Origin: Oscillospiraceae bacterium | GTDB lineage: Bacteria > Bacillota > Clostridia > Oscillospirales > Ruminococcaceae | Reading direction: 5' to 3' | NCBI GenBank assembly: GCA_017847875.1 | Contig: JAGASN010000002.1 | Span: 1-64,000 of the forward strand | Length of the DNA: 64,000 bases | Notes under the pieces: generated by a model | What the model saw: the letters and a program-made list of their open reading frames with translations, nothing else | What the model was told of the DNA's origin: nothing | Database searches by the model: none | Made by a program: the position numbers and the translations under genes | Shown: positions 58,484 to 64,000 of the stretch, piece after piece | Position numbering within the stretch: the first letter of the stretch is position 1 | Layout of the letters: each line of letters starts with the position of its first letter

Positions 58484-59335
58484 TCAAGGTCTTCTTGCGA
58501 ATTTCATGGTGGGTTTTGCCGGTTTGTTTGCGGCGGGTTTTGCTCCGGAATGTTTTTCAAGGGGTTTTCTGCCGGCATTCTTTTTGGGAGTCTGTTCACC
58601 GGGAATGCCTTTTCTGGAAAGGTTATGAAGGCCTGTAAGCTCCTCTTTTGTGAGTTCGCGCCATTTTCCCTGCTGGAGCATTCCGAGCCTTACGGTGCCG
58701 ATAGAGGTCCTTTTAAGACGGATTACGGTGAGTTCAACCGCTTCGCACATCTTTCTGATTTCGCGGTTTTTGCCTTCGGCAATTATGAATTGGAGAACGG
58801 TGCGTTCTTCGTTTTCTTCAAGAACGGTTACGGAAACCGGACGGACAAATCCGGAATCGATTTTGATTCCTTCGGAAAGTTTTATAAGTTTTTCCTCAAT
58901 TCCGGTTTCGCGTACAGTTACACGATAGGTTTTCTGGATATTTCCGCTCGGATGCATAACCATATTCGCAAAAGCGCCGTCGTTGGTAAGAAGGATAAGA
59001 CCTTCGCTGTTGCGGTCAAGGCGTCCGATAGGATAGATTCTTGCCGGAATATCGGTCACGAGATCCATAACGGTTTTTCTTCCCATTTCATCGGAAGTTG
59101 TGGTTACAAAACCACGGGGTTTGTTGAGGGCAACGTACCAGAGTTTTTCACCAACACCGGTTCTGATTTCTTCACCGTTGATGGTGATTATATCTTTTCT
59201 TACGTCAACTTTCATTCCGATTTCCGCAAGGTGACCGTTGACTTTTACTTTTCCTGCGGCAATAAGTTCTTCCGCTTTTCTTCGGGAAGTGTAGCCGGAA
59301 TCGGAAATTGCTTTCTGAATTCTTGTATCCTTCAT
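58484..59335 (-). CDS. rluB: 23S rRNA pseudouridine synthase RluB-type
   Basis: A 283-residue RsuA/RluB-family synthase: S4 domain at 1-60 (RIQKAISDSGYTSRRKAEELI), catalytic GRLDRNSEGLILLTNDG with its Asp, and EGKNREIRKMCE. The C-terminal 45 residues are a Lys/Pro/Ala-rich basic tail (KKNAGRKPLEKHSG) likely to bind RNA. Last gene of the operon. In Bacillus and many Clostridia spmA and spmB sit between the carboxypeptidase gene and this one; here they are absent. Confidence 0.93.
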   Translation of the reverse strand: MKDTRIQKAISDSGYTSRRKAEELIAAGKVKVNGHLAEIGMKVDVRKDIITINGEEIRTGVGEKLWYVALNKPRGFVTTTSDEMGRKTVMDLVTDIPARIYPIGRLDRNSEGLILLTNDGAFANMVMHPSGNIQKTYRVTVRETGIEEKLIKLSEGIKIDSGFVRPVSVTVLEENEERTVLQFIIAEGKNREIRKMCEAVELTVIRLKRTSIGTVRLGMLQQGKWRELTKEELTGLHNLSRKGIPGEQTPKKNAGRKPLEKHSGAKPAANKPAKPTMKFARRP

Positions 59336-59351
59336 TTTTTTCTCCTCAAAA

Positions 59352-60446
59352 CTAAAAAATCTCTTTTATATTATTCCAAAAACCTTTGTTTTCGGAAATT
59401 ATTTCAACATTATTTTCCGCAACAAGCGGAGTTTCCGCAACAAGCATATCGCCAAGATAGAACAGCGCTTTTCCGACGATATCGCCTTTTTCAACCGGCG
59501 CAAAAAGAAAAGGCGGCTTGCTTATAACGGTTTTTATCTTTTCCGTTTCGCCTTCAAAAAGAGAAGCGGAAACTTTTTTCGGAACAGCAAAAACCGTTTT
59601 TTCCGTTCCGCCGCAAACAGGAATTTCAATTTTCTCCGCCGGATTTTCAAGGGTCACGGATTTAAGTTTTCCGAAATATTCTTCATAAAGCGCCGTGTGA
59701 TAATTCCAGTCATCCGGACAGCCAAGAGTTACGCAGATAAGCGAAACACCTTCCCTTTCCGCGGAAGAAACAAGGCAGCGCCCGGCTTTTTTCGTGAATC
59801 CGGTTTTAACTCCTGTTGCGCCATCGAAGGTTTTTAAAAGCCGGTTGTGGTTCGTTATAACTCTTGAATACGGTGGATTTCCAAATTCCGCACGAAGGCT
59901 TTTTTCGCGGCATATTGCGGCAAAATCCGGATTTTTCAAGGCGTTTTTGGCGAGAATCGCCATATCGTAAGCGGTTGAAAAATGGTTTTTCCCGTCAAGG
60001 CCCGATGGAGTTTCGAAAGAGGTGCTTTCCAAACCCATCTCTTTTGCTCTTTTGTTCATAAGCTTCGCAAAATTTTCCACCGAGCCGGAAATTTTTATTG
60101 CCGCGGCGTTTGCGGCATCGTTTCCGGAAGCAAGAAGCATTCCTTTTGCAAGAGTCCGGAGAGTCACCGAATCTCCCGGCAAAAGGCCCATTGAAGAACC
60201 CTCAACGGTTACCGCCGCCCCGGTTACGGAAAAAAACTCATCAATATTTTCTTCCTCAAGGGCAATGAGCGCAGTCATAATCTTTGTAGTGCTCGCCATT
60301 GGAAGTTTTTCGTCTTTATTATGTTCAAAAAGCACTCTGCCGTTTTCTCCGTCGATGAGCACGGCACCTTTTGGAACGGAAAAGCACTCCGTGCTCAAAG
60401 AAAGACAAACGAGCACGGCAAAAAACAGTGCTGTTATTTTACGCAA
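59352..60446 (-). CDS. dacF: D-alanyl-D-alanine carboxypeptidase (DacF/DacB-type)
   Basis: A 364-residue S11 peptidase that trims D-Ala from peptidoglycan stem peptides. Signal peptide 1-22; active-site motifs all intact: MASTTKIM with S52 and K55, SGN at 107-109, KTG at 214-216. A C-terminal beta domain follows, and the end (FWNNIKEIF) looks like an amphipathic anchor. Start is TTG 60446; its GGGGTGAT ribosome site lies in a hairpin arm. It is the intact paralog of the inactive protein at 7577. Confidence 0.93.
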   Translation of the reverse strand: MRKITALFFAVLVCLSLSTECFSVPKGAVLIDGENGRVLFEHNKDEKLPMASTTKIMTALIALEEENIDEFFSVTGAAVTVEGSSMGLLPGDSVTLRTLAKGMLLASGNDAANAAAIKISGSVENFAKLMNKRAKEMGLESTSFETPSGLDGKNHFSTAYDMAILAKNALKNPDFAAICREKSLRAEFGNPPYSRVITNHNRLLKTFDGATGVKTGFTKKAGRCLVSSAEREGVSLICVTLGCPDDWNYHTALYEEYFGKLKSVTLENPAEKIEIPVCGGTEKTVFAVPKKVSASLFEGETEKIKTVISKPPFLFAPVEKGDIVGKALFYLGDMLVAETPLVAENNVEIISENKGFWNNIKEIF

Positions 60447-60452
60447 AAGGCA

Positions 60453-60485
60453 TCACCCCGCAAAAACTTATGCGGGGTGTTTTTT
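60453..60485 (-). promoter_or_regulatory. Hairpin enclosing the dacF ribosome site
   Basis: On the minus strand ACACCCCGCA pairs with TGCGGGGTG, whose GGGGTG is the dacF Shine-Dalgarno. On this strand no T-run follows, so it is not a terminator for gerW; the T-run is on the plus side. It may limit dacF translation unless ribosomes or a factor open it. Confidence 0.55.
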
Positions 60486-60487
60486 GT

Positions 60488-60931
60488 TTATTCCTGAACC
60501 GGTTCTTCCGGAACTTTTTCGATAATTGCGGGTTCCGCGGATTCAACGGTTACGTTATCCGTGTTCTTTTTTTTGCTGATAATTCCGGAAAGAGTATCAA
60601 TTGCATCCGGAACCATGTTTGCAACACGTTCAACAACATTGTTTTTATCGGCAATCTGGATCATGCGGACGCTTTCGCCTTTAAGAATAAGGAAAGCAAC
60701 CGGCTGGATAGTAACGCCGCCGCCGGTTCCGCCGCCGAACATTTCTTTCGGGCTTGCGGAAGGAAAATCGGAACCGCCGCAGCCGAAACCTACGCTTACT
60801 TTTGAAATGGGGATAATCGTTGTTCCGTCCGGGGTGGTGATAGGCGCACCGATTATGGAGTTGGAATCCACCATTCCCTTAACTTTTTCAAGGGAGATAT
60901 TTATCATACCTTCAAGATTTTTTTCGCTCAT
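60488..60931 (-). CDS. ytfJ: GerW-family (YtfJ) protein
   Basis: A 147-residue GerW/YtfJ protein: NISLEKVKGMVDSNSIIGAPI, IIPISKVSVGFGCGGSDF, a Gly-rich GGGTGGG loop and IQPVAFLIL. In Bacillus the protein is made in the forespore and needed for normal spore germination, but homologs occur in non-spore-formers too. The C-terminal acidic tail is extra. It overlaps the DUF2953 gene by 4 bases. Confidence 0.92.
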   Translation of the reverse strand: MSEKNLEGMINISLEKVKGMVDSNSIIGAPITTPDGTTIIPISKVSVGFGCGGSDFPSASPKEMFGGGTGGGVTIQPVAFLILKGESVRMIQIADKNNVVERVANMVPDAIDTLSGIISKKKNTDNVTVESAEPAIIEKVPEEPVQE

Positions 60932-61596
60932 GCAGAAGCACTCTCCTTTGCGTTAATATTCTGCCGCGGCTTTGCGGTTTTTGTTTTCTGTTTTGGTTTT
61001 TTGTTTTTCAGCATTTCTTTAAGGAAGACGAAAGCCATTCTCAAAGCGCCGATCATAATTATCAGCGGGCTGAATTCAATATCCGCGCCGCCATAGATTT
61101 CGTCTTTTTCGGAAATAAAATCCGGAAAAACCCGGAATTTTGCTTTTTCGATTTTCATAAGGTTCCTGAAAAAACCGAGAACGCCCGAAAGCCAGGCGCA
61201 GATTCTTCCGTATTTTATTCCGCAGGCGGCGGCGTCTTCCGCGCCTACCTTCCAATAAAGTTCGAGCCTATGAAACCTTATGTTCCGAAGAATCATTTTT
61301 GCGCCGGGACCATATTTTTGAATAATGTCGATAACCATATCGACAATTTCCTCAACGGTCATCCTGCGTTTTTCTTTTTTTGGTTTTTCTTCGGTTTTTT
61401 CAGTTTTTTGTTTTTCTTCCTTTGGCTTTTCTTCCTTTTTCTTTTCCTTCATAGGAAAAACGGTGTAACTGAAGAAAAGAAGGAATTTTATTTTTAATGA
61501 AAAATCTTCCTTATAATCGGCAACCGCCCGGACCGGAAGCATTAAAATTCCGAGAAGGAAAAGAATTATTCCGAAAAATATAAGCCAGCCCGTCAT
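60928..61596 (-). CDS. DUF2953 membrane-associated protein
   Basis: A 222-residue DUF2953 protein, a common partner of ytfJ in Firmicutes. N-terminal membrane helix (1-20), a highly charged Lys/Glu stretch (about 50-80; EKKKEEKPKEEKQK), then the conserved part with IRFHRLELYWKVGAEDAAACGIKYG and ADIEFSPL. Function unknown. A basic C-terminal tail follows. Confidence 0.85.
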   Translation of the reverse strand: MTGWLIFFGIILFLLGILMLPVRAVADYKEDFSLKIKFLLFFSYTVFPMKEKKKEEKPKEEKQKTEKTEEKPKKEKRRMTVEEIVDMVIDIIQKYGPGAKMILRNIRFHRLELYWKVGAEDAAACGIKYGRICAWLSGVLGFFRNLMKIEKAKFRVFPDFISEKDEIYGGADIEFSPLIIMIGALRMAFVFLKEMLKNKKPKQKTKTAKPRQNINAKESASA

Positions 61597-61629
61597 TCGA
61601 TCGCCTCCTTATTCCTGATTTTTCAAAAA

Positions 61630-62220
61630 TTATTCTTCGCTGTCGAAAAGGGACTGCTGATCCTCAAGTTCCGCGGAAGGAACTTTTTCCTCGGTTTCCG
61701 CTTCGTCGGCAATCGGCGGCATATCTTCAAGAGATTCCAGCCCGAAGGAACGAAGGAAAAGCGGAGTTGTGCGGTAAGCAATCGGTTTTCCGGGAAGATC
61801 GAGCCTTCCGGCTTCCTCAATAAGTCCTTTTTCAGCAAGGGTTGAAATTACGCCGGAAGAATCCACCCCGCGGACCTGTTCCGCAAAGGCTCTTGTTACC
61901 GGCTGGTTATAGGCGATTATCGCAAGAACTTCGAGAGCTGCCTGGGAAAGAGGCGCGTTGCGTTTTATTTCAAAAGCGCCGCGGATATAGGATTCATATT
62001 CCGGCTTGGTGCAAAGCTGCCACTGGGTTTCAAGGCGGCGAACTTCGATCGAACCTTCGAATTTTTCATATTTTGTTTTAAGACTTTCGAGAACCGCAAC
62101 AGCGGCATCCTCATCGATTTCCATTGCCATTGCAACAACTTTTTGGTCAACCGGTTCCCCGCCGGCAAAAAGAATTGCTTCGGCTATTTTTTCATATTGT
62201 TCCAGCTGCAGTTTCGTCAC
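61630..62220 (-). CDS. scpB: Segregation and condensation protein B
   Basis: A 196-residue ScpB, the winged-helix kleisin partner of the SMC complex: EAILFAGGEPV, RRLETQWQLCTKPEYESYI, LSQAALEVLAIIAYNQPVTRAFAEQVRGVDSSGVI (conserved core, in two parts), LDLPGKPIAYRTT and FLRSFGL. The acidic tail is variable. GTG start at 62220, overlapping scpA by 29 bases. Confidence 0.95.
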   Translation of the reverse strand: MTKLQLEQYEKIAEAILFAGGEPVDQKVVAMAMEIDEDAAVAVLESLKTKYEKFEGSIEVRRLETQWQLCTKPEYESYIRGAFEIKRNAPLSQAALEVLAIIAYNQPVTRAFAEQVRGVDSSGVISTLAEKGLIEEAGRLDLPGKPIAYRTTPLFLRSFGLESLEDMPPIADEAETEEKVPSAELEDQQSLFDSEE

Positions 62221-62944
62221 CCTCTTTCTGTTTTTTTCGCTTCAGGTTTTTGCCGAGTTCAACGTTGTTTTCTTCATCAACGCTTATTCTTCCGTTTTTT
62301 ACAAGTTCAAGAACCGCAAGGAACATTGCGACGCTTTCGCTTCTTGTTGAACCGGAAAAAAGTTCGTTCCATTTGAGCTTTGTGCGCTTATAAAGGCGTT
62401 TTAAAAGGATTATTGCTCTTGAGGGAACGGATATAAGTTTTTTATGAACAACGCCGCTGAAGGCCTCTACGGGCGGCGGAAGCTTACGCTGTTTTCTTCC
62501 AAGGGCGGAAAGATATGCTTTGAGGATATCTTCCGGCTGATGAATTCTTGTATAAGTGTTATCCGCTTCAACAGGCATCGGTTTTCTTGAAAAAACGCTG
62601 TTTCCGCAAAATCTTTCCTTAAGTTCCGCGGCAACAAGCTTGCAGGCCTGATATTCGATAAGTTCTCCCTGGAGTTCCTGGCGGAGTTTTTCGCCTTCGT
62701 CATCATAACGCGGAAGAAGCATTGCGGTTTTTATATAAACAAGCCTTGCGGCCATTTCGAGAAATTCCGCCGCGCCTTCCATATCATCGAAGTTTTCGAT
62801 ATCTTTTATGGATTGGGTATATTGCTCCAGAAGTTCCGAAATGTTTATATCGCAGATATTAAGTTTGTGCTTTTGAATAAGAAAAAGCAGGAGGTCAAGA
62901 GGTCCTTCAAAAGCCTCCAGCTTATAATTAAGTTTTTCGCTCAA
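62192..62944 (-). CDS. scpA: Segregation and condensation protein A
   Basis: A 250-residue ScpA kleisin: FEGPLDLLLFLIQKHKLNICDINISELLEQY at the N-terminus (two conserved blocks), EFLEMAARLVYIKTAMLLP, and a C-terminal SMC-binding winged helix (RSESVAMFLAVLELVKNGRISVDE). It bridges the SMC heads in chromosome condensation. TTG start at 62944 after GGAGATAG. Confidence 0.95.
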   Translation of the reverse strand: MSEKLNYKLEAFEGPLDLLLFLIQKHKLNICDINISELLEQYTQSIKDIENFDDMEGAAEFLEMAARLVYIKTAMLLPRYDDEGEKLRQELQGELIEYQACKLVAAELKERFCGNSVFSRKPMPVEADNTYTRIHQPEDILKAYLSALGRKQRKLPPPVEAFSGVVHKKLISVPSRAIILLKRLYKRTKLKWNELFSGSTRSESVAMFLAVLELVKNGRISVDEENNVELGKNLKRKKQKEGDETAAGTI

Positions 62945-62959
62945 AATTCTATCTCCAAA

Positions 62960-63652
62960 TTAAAATTTAATTGCAAGAATGGCTGTGAGCCAATCGATCG
63001 GTCTTGTTGCAAAATCAAGGATTCCGGTCACCGCGTTGCTTACAAAACTTATGGGACCGTCAAGGATTCCGAACCAAAGAGCAACAAGCAAAGCTATGAA
63101 AATTATGTTTTCATACTGCATGATTTTGAAATAAATTCTCTGCGGAAGAAAATAAGTTGCAATTCTTGAACCGTCGAGAGGCGGAATCGGAATAAGGTTG
63201 AAAACGCCGAGGGTTATATTTATGCTTATCATATAAAGCAAAAAGGTCTGGATCGTTGCAAAAAACGCGCCGGAAGCTCCCATATATGCGGGAATGTAAC
63301 TTAACTTATAAAGAACCATTGAAAGGAAAGCAAGTCCGATATTCGAAAGCGGACCCGCAAGGGAAGAAAGCATCATTCCCTTTTTCGGGTTTTCAAAATT
63401 GAGCGGATCGATCGGAACCGGTTTTGCCCAGCCGAAACCGAAAAGGATTATTGCAAGAGTTCCGATAGGGTCGAAATGGGCAAGCGGATTAAGGGTAAGT
63501 CTTCCCTGCCTGTAAGCGGTATTATCTCCCATTCTGTAAGCGGCATAGCCATGGGCACATTCGTGTATCGGAAGCGCAATAAGCGCAACAATCAATCTTA
63601 TTACAAGAAGATAGACAGCGGATTGGATTCCGCCGGAAAGAACAGAAGGCAT
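62960..63652 (-). CDS. M50 site-2-type membrane protease (YwhC-like)
   Basis: A 230-residue rhomboid-unrelated zinc protease: HECAH (HExxH) in helix 2, NPLAHFDPIGT, and NLIPIPPLDGSR (third metal ligand Asp). About five membrane helices. Such short M50 proteins lack a PDZ domain and their substrates are unknown. First gene of the leftward scpAB operon, 15 bases before scpA. GGAG precedes ATG 63652. Confidence 0.92.
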   Translation of the reverse strand: MPSVLSGGIQSAVYLLVIRLIVALIALPIHECAHGYAAYRMGDNTAYRQGRLTLNPLAHFDPIGTLAIILFGFGWAKPVPIDPLNFENPKKGMMLSSLAGPLSNIGLAFLSMVLYKLSYIPAYMGASGAFFATIQTFLLYMISINITLGVFNLIPIPPLDGSRIATYFLPQRIYFKIMQYENIIFIALLVALWFGILDGPISFVSNAVTGILDFATRPIDWLTAILAIKF

Positions 63653-63690
63653 TTGTTTCTCCTTTATTTAAACATAGTTACTTATAATAT

Positions 63691-63719
63691 ATTATATAGG
63701 AAAATCTTTCTTATTACAA
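63691..63719 (-). promoter_or_regulatory. Promoter of the M50-scpAB-rluB operon
   Basis: On the minus strand TTGTAA (63719-63714) and TATAAT (63696-63691) are 17 bases apart. Confidence 0.6.
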
Positions 63720-63833
63720 GGAGAAAGAAGGCGGTTTTTGTTAAAGAGAGGTAAAATTTTTATTAACCGAAGATAAAGTTCCGTTTAAAATTAAAAAAAC
63801 ATTAAAATAATTGGAAAAATTGCCGATAAATAC

Positions 63834-63862
63834 TTGCTTTTTTCGTGAATGTTTGATATAAT
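63834..63862 (+). promoter_or_regulatory. rpmB promoter
   Basis: TTGCTT at 63834-63839, 17 bases, TATAAT at 63857-63862, with TG at 63854-63855 as extended -10. Confidence 0.65.
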
Positions 63863-63902
63863 ACGAACGTTGACTTTCTGATAGAACAAAGGAGGTGCCA
63901 CT

Positions 63903-64000
63903 ATGGCCAAATGTGATTTCTGCGGAAAAGGTGTTAGCTTTGGTATCAAAGTATCCCACTCCCACAGACGTTCCAACAGAACCTGGAAAGCTAACGTTCG
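63903..64000 (+). CDS. rpmB: 50S ribosomal protein L28, N-terminal part
   Basis: The first 32 codons of L28 run off the right edge: MAKCDFCGKGVSFGIKVSHS, then HRRSNRTWKANVR. The CxxC pair marks the zinc-binding (C+) form; the second Cys pair would lie outside the window. AAGGAGGTG precedes the ATG. Confidence 0.95.
   Translation, partial: MAKCDFCGKGVSFGIKVSHSHRRSNRTWKANV

Overview
The window looks like chromosomal DNA from a low-to-moderate GC Firmicute of the class Clostridia, most likely an uncultured gut-type relative of the Oscillospirales/Ruminococcaceae. The support is Spo0A, GerW (YtfJ), an L10 leader ahead of rplJ-rplL, a zinc-type L28, a yybP-ykoY manganese riboswitch on mntP, strong GGAGG ribosome binding sites, many TTG starts, and short GC-rich terminators between nearly all transcription units. 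Placement below class is inference. I see no tRNA, rRNA, CRISPR array, intact IS element or prophage.

Layout. 1-4.2 kb: tail of a MazG-like gene, an MBL hydrolase, a DUF4298-CPBP fusion, an rRNA methylase, a LURP-one protein and purine nucleoside phosphorylase. 4.2-6 kb: spo0A, a small cassette gene with a consensus promoter, and a second degenerate spo0A 3' end. 6-9 kb: riboswitch-controlled mntP, a degenerate phosphoesterase and a DacF-like protein that lacks its catalytic residues. 9-13 kb: L10 leader, rplJ, rplL, an XRE membrane regulator and an ECF sigma/anti-sigma pair. 13-18.5 kb: a TetM-like GTPase fused to a Rae1/YacP-like NYN nuclease domain, then lipoproteins, an HD hydrolase and a DUF3592 protein. 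18.5-23 kb: fba, an OGG-type glycosylase, a DnaA-box-like cluster, a cupin and a MATE pump. 23-30 kb: a second ECF sigma/anti-sigma pair, a GNAT pseudogene, DUF2284 and YihY proteins and small regulators. 30.4-31.5 kb: an AT-rich two-gene island that looks acquired. 31.5-44 kb: patB, HD protein, Mrp ATPase, PfkB kinase, methyltransferase, GNATs, ADP-ribosylglycohydrolase, MFS pump, XRE-TPR regulator and ABC exporter. 44.4-50 kb: xpt plus a BMP/NupOPQ-type nucleoside importer, a salvage-and-uptake locus. 50-58 kb: M23 peptidase, murA, walJ, rlmH, a ParC-type topoisomerase subunit, secG. 58-63.7 kb: NUDIX, then a leftward operon M50 protease-scpA-scpB-DUF2953-gerW-dacF-rluB. The window ends inside rpmB.

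The most notable theme is erosion or rewiring of otherwise standard modules. Spo0A carries Asn at the phosphoacceptor position and sits beside a fragment of a second spo0A copy. A DacF paralog has lost the SxxK and SxN motifs while an intact DacF lies elsewhere in the window. The dacF-rluB interval lacks spmA/spmB. A phosphoesterase has lost several metal ligands. Together these suggest a lineage in which sporulation control is altered or lost, but this is inference. Other points worth a look are the translation-factor/nuclease fusion, Shine-Dalgarno sequences embedded in hairpins, and a GAGCA/TGCTC word that overrides normal codon choice.
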